Positions 27,349-38,873 are shown, numbered from the stretch's first letter. The stretch is DNA of 47,230 bases from Helicobacter suis (GCF_902196125.1 NZ_CABIKG010000014.1:1-47230); one strand, 5' to 3'. The notes: a model not told the origin generated them from the sequence alone. A program made the numbers and translations.

Positions 27349-28853
27349 TAAAAGAATCCTAATTTGTTGATACTGTAACTTACTAAAAGGTTTTTAACTT
27401 GTTGGTAGTGCTCTAAAATAATTTTGTGTGTCTCACGCCCAATCCCGCTTTGTTTGTATCCTCCAAAGGCTGCATGGGCAGGATAGGCATGGTAGCAATT
27501 AGTCCACACCCGCCCGGCTTTAATACAGCGACCAAAGTGATAAGCACGGTTAATATCTCTTGTCCACACCCCAGCCCCTAGACCAAATAGCGTATCATTG
27601 GCAATCTCTAGGGCTTGATCATCATCTTTAAAAGTAGTCAGTGCCAAAACAGGCCCGAAGATCTCCTCTTGGAAAATGCGCATTTTATTATGCCCTTTAA
27701 AAATGGTAGGCTCTATATAACACCCCTTTTCAAGCCCTGTAATGTGGTTTCTTTGCCCGCCAATTAGACACTGCGCGCCCTCTTCATGGGCGATCTTAAT
27801 GTAGTTTAAAATGGTGTTAACTTGGTTTTCATCTACCTGCGCGCCCATCATGGTGTCTAAATCTAAAGGATTGCCCACTTTAATAGCCTTGATTCGCTCC
27901 AAAACTTTTTGCATAAAATCATCATAGATTTTTTCATGTACAAGCGCTCTTGAGGGGCAAGTACACACCTCACCTTGGTTAAAAGCAAAAAGCACCAAAC
28001 CCTCAATGGCTTTATCCAAAAACGCGTCTTCATGTTCGCAAATATCAGCAAAGAAAATATTAGGGCTCTTGCCCCCTAACTCTAGGGTGCAGGGGATAAT
28101 ATTTTCTGTGGCAAATTGCATGATTTGCCTTCCTACTGCTGTGGATCCGGTAAAGGCCACTTTAGCAATCTTAGGGCTTGTAGCTAGATGTTTGCCAATT
28201 TGTCCGCCATTGCCATTGACAATATTAACCACGCCTGCAGGCAATAAATCCCCGATAATTTCAAAGAGCACCAAAATACTAGCTGGTGTGGGCGAGGCGG
28301 GTTTAAGAACAACAGCATTCCCTGCAGCCAAAGCGGGAGCTAGTTTCCAAGCAGCCATTAAAATAGGAAAATTCCAAGGAATAATCTGTCCTACCACCCC
28401 TAAAGGTTCGTGGAAATGATAGGCCACCATGTCCTTACTAATATCGCTAATATGCCCCTCTTGGGCACGGATACAGCCGGCAAAATAGCGGAAATGATCT
28501 GCGGCTAAAGGGATATCCGCATTCAGGGTTTCGCGGATAGGTTTACCATTATCCCAAGTTTCAGCATAGGCGATCTTTTCAAGATTAGCCTCAATGCGAT
28601 CGGCAATTTTAAGCAAGAGATTAGATCTTGCCTCCACAGAAGTAGCTGCCCATACATCTTTAGCCTTATTAGCAGCATCTAGGGCTTTATCTACATCTTC
28701 TGGGCTAGATAGAGGCACTTCACACAAAACACTCCCATCAATTGGGCTTTTATTGGCCTTATAACCTCCCTTAAGAGGTTTAACCCACTCCCCGCCAATG
28801 TAATTTTCATAGCGGGATTTAAAAATTTTTTGGCTGTCTTTATAAGCACTCAT
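27348..28853 (-). CDS. NAD(P)-dependent aldehyde dehydrogenase (acetaldehyde type)
   Basis: A 501-residue aldehyde dehydrogenase that would oxidise aldehydes, probably acetaldehyde, to acids. Catalytic residues are Cys297 in NQGEVCTC and Glu258 in ELGGKSPN; the nucleotide-binding loop is FTGSTAVG. The [11 protein letters not shown] sequence, with a second Cys two residues on, is typical of the acetaldehyde-dehydrogenase (AldB/ExaC) group associated with alcohol dehydrogenases. AAGGAG precedes the start. It sits between adh and the DUF779 gene in one operon. Confidence 0.93.
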   Translation of the reverse strand: MSAYKDSQKIFKSRYENYIGGEWVKPLKGGYKANKSPIDGSVLCEVPLSSPEDVDKALDAANKAKDVWAATSVEARSNLLLKIADRIEANLEKIAYAETWDNGKPIRETLNADIPLAADHFRYFAGCIRAQEGHISDISKDMVAYHFHEPLGVVGQIIPWNFPILMAAWKLAPALAAGNAVVLKPASPTPASILVLFEIIGDLLPAGVVNIVNGNGGQIGKHLATSPKIAKVAFTGSTAVGRQIMQFATENIIPCTLELGGKSPNIFFADICEHEDAFLDKAIEGLVLFAFNQGEVCTCPSRALVHEKIYDDFMQKVLERIKAIKVGNPLDLDTMMGAQVDENQVNTILNYIKIAHEEGAQCLIGGQRNHITGLEKGCYIEPTIFKGHNKMRIFQEEIFGPVLALTTFKDDDQALEIANDTLFGLGAGVWTRDINRAYHFGRCIKAGRVWTNCYHAYPAHAAFGGYKQSGIGRETHKIILEHYQQVKNLLVSYSINKLGFF

Positions 28854-28862
28854 AGACTCTCC

Positions 28863-29903
28863 TTAATTTCTAAAATCAAGCACCATACGCCCATCAATGC
28901 CGCCTTTTTTCATGCGTGCAAAGATATTGTTAATATCCTCTAGTTTAGCCGGTGCGACATGGGCTTTGACTTTTTGTTCCTCAGCAAAATTAATCGCTTC
29001 TTGCAAATCTAGTCGCGTACCCACAATAGAGCCTCGCAAAGTAACACCGTTTAAAATCATGTTAAAAATATTGACCGGAAACTCCCCTGGAGGAAGTCCA
29101 TTCATCGCCACAGTCCCGCCGCGGCGCACAAACCCTAATGCCTGCTTAAAGGCCACTGGGTGCACGGCAGTAACTAGTACGCCATGCGTGCCCCCGTTTG
29201 TTTCTTGGATAATTTTATCAATCGTGCCCTGCTCACCTAATTCTTTGGCATTGGCCACCACACTTGCGCCGTATTTTTTGGCTAATTCTAATTTATCCTC
29301 TGCAACATCTACAGCGGCTACATTCAAACCCATCGCCTTAGCATATTGTACGGCCAAGTGCCCTAAACCGCCAATACCAGAAATGGTTACCCATTGTCCG
29401 GGTTTGGCCTCTGTCATCTTAAGGCCCTTATAAACCGTAACCCCCGCGCAGAGAATGGGTGCGATGTTTAAAAAGTTAGTATCTTTCTTGAGAACGCCAA
29501 CATAATTAGCATTAGCTAAAGCATACTCCGCATACCCACCATTAACCGAATATCCGCCGTTTTCTTGGTGTTCACACAGCGTTTCCCAGCCAGCCATGCA
29601 GTGATCACAATGCCCACATGCGCTATAAAGCCAAGGAATGCCTACAGCATCGCCTTCTTTAACATGTTTAACCCCCTTGCCCACTTCTACCACATACCCA
29701 ACACCTTCATGTCCGGGGATTAAAGGGAGCTTAGGTTTAACAGGCCAATCTCCATCTACAGCGTGCAAATCAGTATGGCACACCCCACAGGCCTCTATTT
29801 TTACTAAAACCTCGCCCTCACCTACAACAGGTACATCTACTTCCTCTATAAAAAGAGGGCCTCCAAATTCTTTTACTACAGCGGCTTTCATTTTTTTAGC
29901 CAT
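28863..29903 (-). CDS. adhP: Zinc-dependent alcohol dehydrogenase (AdhP type)
   Basis: A 346-residue medium-chain alcohol dehydrogenase. Catalytic zinc ligands are Cys42 (CGVCHTD) and His65-Glu66 (GHEG); the structural zinc uses Cys96, Cys99, Cys102 and Cys110. A Rossmann GIGGLGHLA motif binds NAD. The sequence is of the AdhP ethanol dehydrogenase group, distinct from the cinnamyl-alcohol-type enzyme of H. pylori. AAGGAG lies five bases before the ATG. First gene of adh-aldh-DUF779, a route from ethanol through acetaldehyde to acetate. An 8-bp inverted repeat overlaps its likely promoter. Confidence 0.93.
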   Translation of the reverse strand: MAKKMKAAVVKEFGGPLFIEEVDVPVVGEGEVLVKIEACGVCHTDLHAVDGDWPVKPKLPLIPGHEGVGYVVEVGKGVKHVKEGDAVGIPWLYSACGHCDHCMAGWETLCEHQENGGYSVNGGYAEYALANANYVGVLKKDTNFLNIAPILCAGVTVYKGLKMTEAKPGQWVTISGIGGLGHLAVQYAKAMGLNVAAVDVAEDKLELAKKYGASVVANAKELGEQGTIDKIIQETNGGTHGVLVTAVHPVAFKQALGFVRRGGTVAMNGLPPGEFPVNIFNMILNGVTLRGSIVGTRLDLQEAINFAEEQKVKAHVAPAKLEDINNIFARMKKGGIDGRMVLDFRN

Positions 29904-29916
29904 GTGTTCTCCTTTC

Positions 29917-29949
29917 TACTCATAAGATAAAATATTACAAATATGAGTA
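29917..29949. promoter_or_regulatory. Inverted repeat in the adh promoter region
   Basis: TACTCATA (29917-29924) and TATGAGTA (29942-29949) form a perfect 8-bp inverted repeat with a 17-base spacer, 14 bases upstream of the adh start. The spacer is AT-rich and, read on the minus strand, contains TATTTT-like sequence that could be the -10 box. Geometry fits a dimeric repressor or activator site. Function inferred. Confidence 0.45.
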
Positions 29950-30081
29950 CAGAGAAATTTTACACACTAAAAATTAACCAATTTGTCTTTCCCCTCTTTT
30001 TTTGTTACTATCTAATGGGATTTTGGCTAGATTTTCTTATTTTTGGTATAAATAGAGGCTAATTAAGCACAATTTTTCAAA

Positions 30082-30573
30082 TTATTTAATGATTTTAGAG
30101 ATGGATTTAAAACATGGGTGGGTGTAGGTTTGTAGCCACTCAAAAGCCACGATCTCAACAGAAACCACCCGCGCACCTAAATGCCTCAAATCCTCTAAGG
30201 CTAAGGCTTTGTTTTGTAAATCCCTAGAGCTGGTACAATCTGCTAACAGGCTAACCTCAACCCCTTGTTTTAAAAAATCTTTTGCTGTTTGGTAGACACA
30301 TACATGGGTTTCAATGCCTAGAATAAATAAAGGGTCTTTAGGGATAGATAAAACTGGATAGGCGCTAAAACTTTCTTTAGTGGTGGTGTTTTTAATAAAA
30401 GGCTTGAGTGGTTCTAAAGTGCTGCCTAACTTAGTTGGGTTTTGCTCGGTTGCTTGAATCATAACGCCAAGTTCTTGGGCGATTTTTAAAAACCGCAGAC
30501 AACTTTCTAATAGCCTAGTAGAATCAGCCATAGCAGGGAATAATCTTTCCTGCATATCAATGAGTAAAACCAT
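30082..30573 (-). CDS. Isochorismatase-like cysteine hydrolase
   Basis: A 163-residue cytoplasmic hydrolase of the isochorismatase superfamily. The expected triad is visible: Asp6 in LLIDMQE, Lys66 in TKESFSA and the nucleophile Cys92 in GIETHVCVYQT, the last in the usual motif after a hydrophobic strand. Relatives include YcaC-type enzymes; nicotinamidase is less likely because of the short length. Substrate unknown. AGGAGG precedes the ATG, 15 bases after the fusA stop, so it is probably read through from the ribosomal operon. Confidence 0.85.
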   Translation of the reverse strand: MVLLIDMQERLFPAMADSTRLLESCLRFLKIAQELGVMIQATEQNPTKLGSTLEPLKPFIKNTTTKESFSAYPVLSIPKDPLFILGIETHVCVYQTAKDFLKQGVEVSLLADCTSSRDLQNKALALEDLRHLGARVVSVEIVAFEWLQTYTHPCFKSISKIIK

Positions 30574-30588
30574 GCTAACCTCCTAGAG

Positions 30589-32667
30589 CTATCTACTTCT
30601 TTTTTCCACAATTTCCTTAGCGATATTAGCAGGCACTTCGCCGTAATGATCAAACTCCATAGAGTAAGTCCCCCGTCCTTGCGTAGCTGAGCGCAAGTCT
30701 GTAGAATAACCAAACATCTCTACTAAGGGTACAAACGCATCTACAATTTTAAGCCCCAATCTATCGTCCATTGCATTAATCTGGCCTCTGCGGCGGTTTA
30801 AATCCCCAATCACATCGCCCATATACTCCTCAGGCACTTCTACCTCTACCTTCATCATGGGTTCTAAAAGCACGGGGTTAGCCGCTTTACAAGCCTCTTT
30901 AAATGCCATAGATCCGGCGATTTTAAACGCCATTTCAGAAGAATCCACCTCGTGATAACTGCCATCATAAAGCGTTACTTTAAAATCTACCACCGGATAA
31001 CCCGCTAAAACCCCGCTTTGCATCGCTTCTTGTATGCCCTTATCCACCGCAGGGATATATTCCTTAGGAATCACCCCCCCGCTAATTTCATTGACAAATT
31101 CATAGCCTGTGCCGGGTTCTTTAGGCTCTAACTTGATAAAAACATGCCCATACTGCCCGCGTCCGCCGGATTGTTTAGCGTATTTATGTTCTTTTTGTAC
31201 CGCGCTTCTAATGGTCTCTCTAAAGGCCACTTGAGGCGCTCCTACTTCTGCCTCCACTTTAAATTCGCGTTTAAGGCGATCTACGATGATCTCTAAATGC
31301 AACTCCCCCATACCCCCAATTAAAGTTTGCCCGGTCTCCTCCTGTGTCATCACTCTAAAACTTGGATCTTCCTCAGCTAATTTACCCAAAGCCACACCCA
31401 TTTTTTCTTGATCGGCTTTGGTTTTAGGCTCTACGGCGATGTGAATTACGGGTTCTGGAAATTCCATGCGCTCTAAAATCACCGGGTCTTTTTCGCTACA
31501 AAGCGTATCGCCGGTCAAAGTCTCTTTAAGCCCTACAAAGGCACAGATTTCACCCGCATGCACTTCTTTAATATCCTCGCGCTTGTTAGAGTGCATTTTT
31601 AAAAGCCGCCCTACGCGTTCTTTTTTATCCTTTGTAGAATTGTAAATATAACTGCCTGATTCTAAATTACCCCTATACACCCGTACAAAGGTTAATTGGC
31701 CTACAAAAGGATCGGTCATGATTTTAAAAGCTAGCCCGGCAAATTCGCCTGTATCGCTACTTTGCACATGTATTTCCTCCTCGCTTTTAGGATCCACTCC
31801 TTTAATGTCGGCTACTTCGGTGGGTGCGGGCAAATAATCAATAACAGCATCTAGCAGGGTTTGTACGCCTTTATTTTTAAAAGAAGAACCACAAAGCATA
31901 GGAATAAGGCTCATATGCAAACACCCCTTTTTAATGCCCTGCTTGATCTCCTCTTGACTAAGTGTTTCACCGGCTAAATATTTTTCCATTAAAGCCTCAT
32001 CTTGTTCGGCTACTGCCTCTAAGAGTTTTTCGCGATACTCTTCTGCCTTAGCCTGCAAATCAGAGGGGATTTCTTGGATTTCATACTTAGCGCCCATAGT
32101 TTCATCATTCCAGATAATAGCCTTCATCGCCACTAAATCAATCACACCCTCAAAAGTATCTTCTGCCCCAATAGGGAGATTAATAGGCACGGGGTTAGCC
32201 TTGAGTCGTTCTTTAATCTGGCTTTCTACATTGTAAAAATTAGCCCCGATGCGATCCATCTTATTTACAAATACGATGCGGGGTACACCGTATTTATTTG
32301 CCTGACGCCACACGGTTTCACTTTGGGGTTGTACGCCTCCTACTGAGCAAAACACACCCACAGCGCCATCTAAAACGCGCATAGATCGCTCTACTTCAAT
32401 AGTAAAATCCACATGTCCGGGGGTGTCTATTAAATTGATTTGGTGATCTTTCCAAAAACAAGTTGTAGCCGCTGAGGTGATTGTAATCCCGCGCTCTTTT
32501 TCTTGTTCCATCCAGTCCATAGTGGCCGCGCCGTCATGTACTTCACCAATTTTATGACTCACGCCGGTATAAAATAAAATCCGCTCGGAGGTGGTGGTTT
32601 TGCCCGCATCAATGTGGGCGGCAATCCCGATATTTCTGATTTTTTCTAAGGGGGTTCTGCGTGGCAT
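30589..32667 (-). CDS. fusA: Elongation factor G
   Basis: EF-G is the GTPase that moves tRNAs and mRNA through the ribosome. At 692 residues it is full length. G1 is AHIDAGKTT near residue 17, G2 is [11 protein letters not shown]3 is DTPGHVDF, and G4 is NKMDR; domains II-V follow, with GRGQYGHVF in domain IV and [21 protein letters not shown] in domain V. It follows rpsG by eight bases in an rpsL-rpsG-fusA operon, without tuf, as in H. pylori. Confidence 0.97.
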   Translation of the reverse strand: MPRRTPLEKIRNIGIAAHIDAGKTTTSERILFYTGVSHKIGEVHDGAATMDWMEQEKERGITITSAATTCFWKDHQINLIDTPGHVDFTIEVERSMRVLDGAVGVFCSVGGVQPQSETVWRQANKYGVPRIVFVNKMDRIGANFYNVESQIKERLKANPVPINLPIGAEDTFEGVIDLVAMKAIIWNDETMGAKYEIQEIPSDLQAKAEEYREKLLEAVAEQDEALMEKYLAGETLSQEEIKQGIKKGCLHMSLIPMLCGSSFKNKGVQTLLDAVIDYLPAPTEVADIKGVDPKSEEEIHVQSSDTGEFAGLAFKIMTDPFVGQLTFVRVYRGNLESGSYIYNSTKDKKERVGRLLKMHSNKREDIKEVHAGEICAFVGLKETLTGDTLCSEKDPVILERMEFPEPVIHIAVEPKTKADQEKMGVALGKLAEEDPSFRVMTQEETGQTLIGGMGELHLEIIVDRLKREFKVEAEVGAPQVAFRETIRSAVQKEHKYAKQSGGRGQYGHVFIKLEPKEPGTGYEFVNEISGGVIPKEYIPAVDKGIQEAMQSGVLAGYPVVDFKVTLYDGSYHEVDSSEMAFKIAGSMAFKEACKAANPVLLEPMMKVEVEVPEEYMGDVIGDLNRRRGQINAMDDRLGLKIVDAFVPLVEMFGYSTDLRSATQGRGTYSMEFDHYGEVPANIAKEIVEKRSR

Positions 32668-32675
32668 GCTTATCC

Positions 32676-33550
<875 letters not shown>

Positions 33551-33587
33551 TTTTTCCCTTTATAAAAATTTAGGCTAAAAAAGAACT

Positions 33588-33593
33588 ATTATA
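33588..33593 (-). promoter_or_regulatory. rpsL operon -10 box
   Basis: On the minus strand TATAAT lies 38 bases before the GTG start of rpsL, preceded by an AT-rich stretch with no obvious -35. It would allow the rpsL-rpsG-fusA genes to be transcribed independently now that rpoBC is not upstream. Confidence 0.55.
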
Positions 33594-33691
33594 ACCTAAA
33601 AATCTTTAAGTGATCTTAGGGAAAGTTAGCGCCCTTGTTTGTGGGCTTATTTAAAGAATTATCTTTGATTATATCTAAAAACCAAGATTAT

Positions 33692-34977
33692 CTATTCTTG
33701 ATCTGCATCACAAAGATCGTCTATTCCTGAATCGCAAAAAACACCTTGTGCATGTTCTCTTAAACTACTAGTCTTTTTTAAATTTTTGGGTAAACCTAAG
33801 CCTTTTTTATACATGCCGGCAAGATCATAATAGCAATGAGTAACGCCCATATTGACACATTTTTGGAAGTACTGCGCGGCTTTTTTGTAGTTCTTAGGGA
33901 TATAAGGATCATCTGCCCCCATATTTGGATCGCCATAACAATAGATATTCCCTAATCTTTCATAGCTATACCCATCCCCTAAAGCCCCCGCTTTTTCTAA
34001 GTACTCCTGCCTTTTCTGAGTAACCCCACACCTCCTCCTTGATACATTTCTCCTTGATACATTGATGCCAATTTTGCATACCCCTGCGCATTTCCAAGCT
34101 CCCCTGCCTTTTGATAATACCATTTGGCCTTATCATCATCTCTACACACCGTTGGACTCCCATATTCATAATACTCTCCCATGTGTAGGCTTCACTATTT
34201 CCTAAAACAATTGCCTTTTGGAAATAAGCAACCGATTTATGCCCATCATTTAGAGTACCTCGCGGATCTTCATCACCATAGTCTTTATAAATCAAACCTA
34301 ATTCGTTATAGGCTTGAGAATCCCCTTTTTCTCCTGTCTTTTTTAACACTTCTGCGGCCTTTAGATAATATTGTTTAGCTTTTTTATAACTCCACACAAA
34401 TCCAGGATCGCCACGACGATATGCATCTCCTAAAAGCATGTAGCTTTTAAAGTTAGCCATTTCCCCAGCCTTTTCAAGATAAAACATGCCTTTTTGGTAG
34501 TACCGTTTATCTTTATTAGGATATGCGTTATAGTCTGCGGGGCAATCTGCCCTTGATGTTGCAAATAAGTAAAAATGCCCTAAACTCATATAGACATCTG
34601 CTATTTTTTGATTTAAGTCTAGAGCTTTTTGATAATAGATAAAAGCCTCTTTGCAAGAAACTCCCTTATTATCTAAGGCCATGTGTGCTAATTTAAGATA
34701 AGCATCTACCACACCCATTTTTCCTGCTTTTTTAAAGTTTTCAATGGCTTTGTCGTGATCCAAATCTACATATTGCCCAATACTATACATCAACCCTAAA
34801 TGATAAAAAGCCTGTGCATATCCTGCTTTAGCCCCTTGTTGATAAAGTTTAAAGGCCTTTGGATAATCCTTAGACTTGTAGGCTATCTCTGCCTCTTTTA
34901 AAATGAGAGATTGATCTTGAGAGTACAATTAAGTTTATCACAAGAAGCAAGGTAGCTAAAAATTGTAACGCGCCCAT
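33692..34977 (-). pseudogene. Sel1-repeat secreted protein gene, broken by frameshifts
   Basis: The region encodes one Sel1-like-repeat (Hcp-type) protein spread over three frames. A signal peptide (MGALQFLATLLLVINL) starts at the ATG at 34977 behind AAGGA, then one base is lost. A long frame to about 34190 carries repeats such as YQQGAKAGYAQAFYHLGLMY and AYNELGLIY. A second shift leads to MGEYYEYGSP and YYQKAGELGNAQGYAKLASM. A third leads to YLEKAGALGDGYSYERLGN up to the stop at 33692. Helicobacter Sel1 proteins are secreted and interact with host or envelope partners. With three shifts it is almost certainly dead. Confidence 0.85.
34035..34064. repeat. 15-bp tandem duplication inside the Sel1 pseudogene
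   Basis: CTCCTTGATACATTT at 34035-34049 is followed directly by CTCCTTGATACATTG at 34050-34064. On the coding strand this doubles MYQGE. It is a slipped-strand duplication and lies close to the last frameshift of the pseudogene. Confidence 0.85.
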
Positions 34978-35019
34978 TTTTTATCCTTGTTAAATTAACT
35001 TCTTTAGCCCCGTTATTGG

Positions 35020-35115
35020 TTATAAAAACTAACTAGTTACACCCCACAACCTTAAGCAAGGCTAAATTAGATTTTTAGGGGTGGTGGGTACAAATCCCGC
35101 GTCTTTTATTCCACT
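35020..35115 (-). pseudogene. rpsL: Degenerate rpsL fragment
   Basis: The bases from about 35020 to 35115 line up with the rpsL interior (about 33370-33475), same strand. Shared stretches include GCAAGGCT, AATTAG, TTTTTAGG, GGGTACAAA and CCCGCG in the same order, with small deletions. In protein terms it covers the RRGVCT to SALRKV part of S12, with frameshifts and a stop. With the intact rpsL on the other side, it brackets the Sel1 pseudogene, suggesting an old duplication or recombination at the start of the str operon. Confidence 0.75.
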
Positions 35116-35139
35116 CAATATAACAAACCCTTAAGGGTT

Positions 35140-37103
35140 TTAGTTTTTCCTAGTCGGTAAAAGTCTACTAATGAGTTCTTTATTTTTGTAGATACTCTGC
35201 CTAATCCCTTCAACTTGTTCTTGGATTTGTGAAATATCTTGCAAACTTTTTTGGGCGATTTGCTCCATCTGCTCTGATTGGGTTTGTAAGGATAGCACCG
35301 CTTGGCTAAGCTCATTTAAACTTACATTATTCTGGTTAGCTGAATCTAGCACCGCCTTAGACGCACTCTCAATATTTTTAACCGCCTCATTCATAGAAGA
35401 AAAAGTAACCCCGATTTCCTCTAATCGTTGTTGTACACTATTGGCTAAATTACCCACCTCATCAGCCACCACCACAAAGCCCCTGCCGTGTTCACCCGCT
35501 CTAGCTGCCTCAATTGCCGCATTCAGGGCTAATAAATTAGTTTGATAAGACACGCGATCAATTTTTTGCAAAGCATTAGAAACCTCTGTAATATTGCCAT
35601 TAATTGTCCCCACAGTTGAGGATAGTGTATTAGATAAATTTTCTAAGCTAGACATGGAATTTTGTAATTTAATCATCTCTTCTTTAACCGCGTTAACATA
35701 AGTCTGGTTAGCCGTAGCCTTTGTTGCAATTTCTTTTAAATAGGAGTGGTTAATCCCTGCAACTTGGTTATACCCCTCATATTGTTCTAATAAGGTATTT
35801 TTATGCTAATCACCCTTTCTAAATAGTTATGCTTAATTTGCTCATAATAAGCTAGCGTGTTTCTATAGTGGATTAAAAACTCTTTATTGCCCTCTTTGCT
35901 TGGCTCGCCTTTAAAAATGCAAAGAGCAACTAGAGTTTGGTTTTGGTGCAAGTTATTAGATATTTCCCCAAAGGAGGAAAATCCGCTAATCGGGCAGTTA
36001 TCAAAGACAGAAAAACCGGGCAAATCCTTTTGGTTATTTATCCGGCGCAAAGCACAGTCATTAGCTAAAATAGCTACAGCCTCCCTGCCCCTAATAAATT
36101 CTTGATACGCCTTTAAAGTGCTTTGTATAAAATTAGTCGCCTTGACTAAAATGAGACTTTCACCAAAGTATAGATCACAAAAGAAAGTGATGCTTTTATC
36201 AGCATTAAAAGTCCCAATGGATCGGATAAAAATTTGCCCTAAAATCTCTACCGCAAAGGTATAACCCACTAAAGCATTGGCTAAATTTTCTGGGTTGCAT
36301 TTAAAATGCGCACAAAGGGCATCTACAGCGCTTACTAACTCATTACCCATTAAAAAAGACTTGACCTGCCTAAGTTCTGGTACATATTCCCCAATTAAAA
36401 AAGAGGTGGGCGTTTTTTCAAAATTATGGGTGGTGAAGACCTCATAATGATAGCCTTGATTTAGCTTGCAGTAGATTAAAACCGCCTCTTGTGCGCTAAC
36501 ACGCCCATTTAATGCTAGATAAGATTCTTTAAAATCTAACTTTCCTCCCGCACTCCCACCCACTAAATTACTCAAAGGTATATTAGATTTTACAAGCGCT
36601 TCTAAAAAGAAATTCTCAGAGGCAGTGAGCCCGGGGAAGTAGGTTAAAATAAAAGTATCTAGCAAACTAACAGCCATAAGCGGGCGGACTTTTTGCTCAA
36701 TAGTGGCTTTAATCTTATTCTTGCGCGTTTCTAAATCCATGCGCACTTGTGCTTTTTGAATATCCTCACAAAGGGTATCTACCATGAACGCCTCTACTTG
36801 TTTAAACAACCTTTCATTAAAAATAGTGATGAGAATGGGTTCAGAATTAAGGTGGTAAAAATCTCCCTTAGAACCTCCAATTTGCCCGGCTGTTTGCATA
36901 ACAAGACGGGTGGGGATATGGCTAAATTGACTCTCAATTATGTTAACCACCTCTTTAAAAAGAAGAGTTGCTGGAATAAAAGCGATGAGTAAAGAACCTT
37001 CTTCTTTTGGAGCGTTTTTAAGATCGTTGTAGGCAATGGCTAATTGCGTGCTAAGCGGTGCAGAATCAGGACGATTTCTAGGATTAGATTTTTTAAAGAA
37101 CAT
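35140..37103 (-). pseudogene. FIST-domain soluble chemoreceptor, split by one frameshift
   Basis: The first frame (37103 to 35787) encodes about 438 residues with FIST_N (LLIAFIPATLLFKEVVNIIE, GQIGG) and FIST_C (ISGFSSFGEI) domains, small-ligand sensing modules. At 35798-35802 (five T on the plus strand, five A in the coding strand) the frame shifts. One extra A would continue it as [16 protein letters not shown] into the second frame, a chemoreceptor signalling domain with the hairpin tip [31 protein letters not shown]. No membrane helix is present, so it would be a cytoplasmic receptor coupled to CheA/CheW. The ATG at 37103 has GGGGAG. It could be a recent pseudogene, a phase-variable state or a sequencing error. 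Confidence 0.85.
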
Positions 37104-37452
37104 AGAAAATCTCCCCAAATTTAATAAAAGTCTATTGTTATTATATCTATCAACTTAGATAATTTTTAAACACAAGTTCTTTGCATTTTTACTTTTTTAG
37201 TTAAGATTAAGTAAACACCATAGCAATAAAATGTCGGTACATTACAGCTATAAAATACAGGTTTTAAAAATAAACATTAAATACTTGAGTTTCACTTTAT
37301 CACCCCCATTTTGCAGGTCTACTTTAGTTTATAAAAAGAAATTAAGTTAAACATATTTCAGGCATTTTATGGCGTTTTTAGCCCTTTATTTAGGTAAAAA
37401 TGGCTATTGAACTTTGGCTAAAAATTTGTTAAAATGGGGCAAAGGATTTTTA
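37104..37452. other. Divergent intergenic region with candidate promoter
   Basis: About 350 AT-rich bases between the FIST receptor and the MBL hydrolase gene, which point away from each other. TTGAAC (37407-37412) and TAAAAT (37430-37435) are separated by 17 bases and could be a promoter for the plus-strand cluster, though the leader would be very short. I found no small gene or strong hairpin here. Confidence 0.4.
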
Positions 37453-38073
37453 ATGCAAATTCAAGTCCAAGCCTTTGGGGATACGCAGACTAATTGTTAT
37501 ATTTTGCACCTTGAGCAAGGGGATTTAATTATTGATCCGGGGCTGGGGGCTACTTCTTGGGTGCTTGAAACAAGTAAAAACCCTTTGGCAATTCTTATCA
37601 CACACGGGCATTACGATCATATCTGGGATGTTCATGCACTTAAAAAAGCTTGGCCTTCTGTGCCTCTTTATGCCCCTCAGGCTGATATTTTCATGCTCAC
37701 CTCAGATTGTTTTAATTTAGGCCTTACCCCGTGTAACCAAGAGGATATAATAGGCATAGAATGCGCTAAAAGTTCTTACACCTTTGAAGTAGCAACTATC
37801 CTTATTACCTACTGGCATTTTCCGGGGCATACCCCGGGCTGTTCTATGATAGAAGTGGGCGGGGCGTTTTTTAGTGGGGATTTTATTTTTTATAGAAGCA
37901 TTGGCCGTTATGATTTTCCCTTTTCTGATCCTAAAGAAATGCGCGCTTCTCTTTTGCGCTTTCAGGATTTACAAGGCGAGGATAAACCCCTTTATCCCGG
38001 ACATGGACAACCCACGAGTTTAAAAGCCGAACAACCACACATGCAAGCTTGGATTGCACACATTAACCCTTAA
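37453..38073 (+). CDS. MBL-fold hydrolase, glyoxalase II-like (HP0813 type)
   Basis: A 206-residue cytoplasmic metallohydrolase. The motif THGHYDH (HGHYDH at 51-56), then PGHTPG, FSGDFIF and the C-terminal YPGHG are the metal ligands of the glyoxalase-II/YcbL-like group, which hydrolyse thioesters. YcbL-like small forms lack the glutathione-binding C-terminal domain, as here. The frame is open 13 codons further up, but AAAGGA lies before the ATG at 37453. It begins a plus-strand run with moeB, motA and motB in the H. pylori order. Confidence 0.88.
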   Translation: MQIQVQAFGDTQTNCYILHLEQGDLIIDPGLGATSWVLETSKNPLAILITHGHYDHIWDVHALKKAWPSVPLYAPQADIFMLTSDCFNLGLTPCNQEDIIGIECAKSSYTFEVATILITYWHFPGHTPGCSMIEVGGAFFSGDFIFYRSIGRYDFPFSDPKEMRASLLRFQDLQGEDKPLYPGHGQPTSLKAEQPHMQAWIAHINP

Positions 38074-38081
38074 GGACTGTG

Positions 38082-38852
38082 ATGACTGAGGAACAAAAAG
38101 AACGCTATAAACGGCATTTAATGCTTGAAGATGTGGGCGAAGAGGGGCAGGAAAAATTATTAAAGGCTAGTGTGCTAGTCATTGGAGCTGGAGGGCTTGG
38201 CTCGCCTAATACAATGTATTTAACTGCGGCTGGGATTGGGCGCATTGGGGTATTAGATTTTGACATCATTGAATTAAGCAATTTACAACGCCAAATTATC
38301 CACACCACAGCTGAGATCAATAGCTCAAAAGTACAATCAGCCGAGCGCAAAATGCTTGCTCTTAATCCAGAGACTCAGGTAGAAACCTACTTTGACAGAC
38401 TTAACGCCTCTAACGCTCTTAAAATTATCCAAAATTACGATTTTGTCATTGATGCAACAGATAACTTTGCGGGTAAATTTCTAATTAATGATGCTTGCGT
38501 ACTAGCTAACAAACCCTTTAGCCATGCCGGGATTTTTAAACACCGCGGGCAAACAATCACGGTTCTACCTAAAAAAACGGCCTGTTTTGCCTGTGTTTTT
38601 GAAGAGCCTCCTGAATTAAAAGAGCAAGGCATGTTTAAAGCCGGACTCTTTGGGGTGGTACCCGGTATTGTGGGCTGTATCCAAGCCTCAGAAGCGATTA
38701 AATATTTCTTAGGTTTTCCGCTTTTAACTAACCAAGTTTTGCATGTGGATACTAAAAACATGGATTTTAGAAAAATTAGCGTGCAAAGAAATGTAAAATG
38801 CCGTGTGTGCGGGGAAAATGGCATTAAAACACTAAGCGATTATCCGCAATAA
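38082..38852 (+). CDS. E1-like adenylyltransferase (MoeB/ThiF family)
   Basis: A 256-residue ATP-dependent enzyme that adenylates the C-terminus of a small sulfur carrier (MoaD or ThiS) for molybdopterin or thiamine synthesis. The nucleotide motif is IGAGGLGSP (34-42). The sequence continues DFDIIELSNLQRQ and DATDNFAGKFLIND. Two Cys pairs (CFAC and CRVC) bind zinc. Which pathway it serves cannot be told; molybdopterin would fit the molybdoenzyme at 19 kb. The ATG at 38082 follows AAGGA. Confidence 0.88.
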   Translation: MTEEQKERYKRHLMLEDVGEEGQEKLLKASVLVIGAGGLGSPNTMYLTAAGIGRIGVLDFDIIELSNLQRQIIHTTAEINSSKVQSAERKMLALNPETQVETYFDRLNASNALKIIQNYDFVIDATDNFAGKFLINDACVLANKPFSHAGIFKHRGQTITVLPKKTACFACVFEEPPELKEQGMFKAGLFGVVPGIVGCIQASEAIKYFLGFPLLTNQVLHVDTKNMDFRKISVQRNVKCRVCGENGIKTLSDYPQ

Positions 38853-38873
38853 TTAAGAAAGGGCAGTAATTTT

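Noticed and set aside
28006-29433. Long plus-strand frames opposite the aldehyde and alcohol dehydrogenases (up to 178 codons)
   Set aside because: Both lie wholly inside clearly identified minus-strand genes. They are biased in composition with no recognisable features.
33692-34182. Separate genes for the short frames at 33692-34123 and 33997-34182
   Set aside because: They carry consecutive Sel1 repeats continuing the frame that starts upstream, so they are pieces of one frameshifted gene.
35115-35315. 66-codon minus-strand frame overlapping the end of the chemoreceptor
   Set aside because: It overlaps the chemoreceptor C-terminus in another frame; its Lys-rich composition is a by-product.
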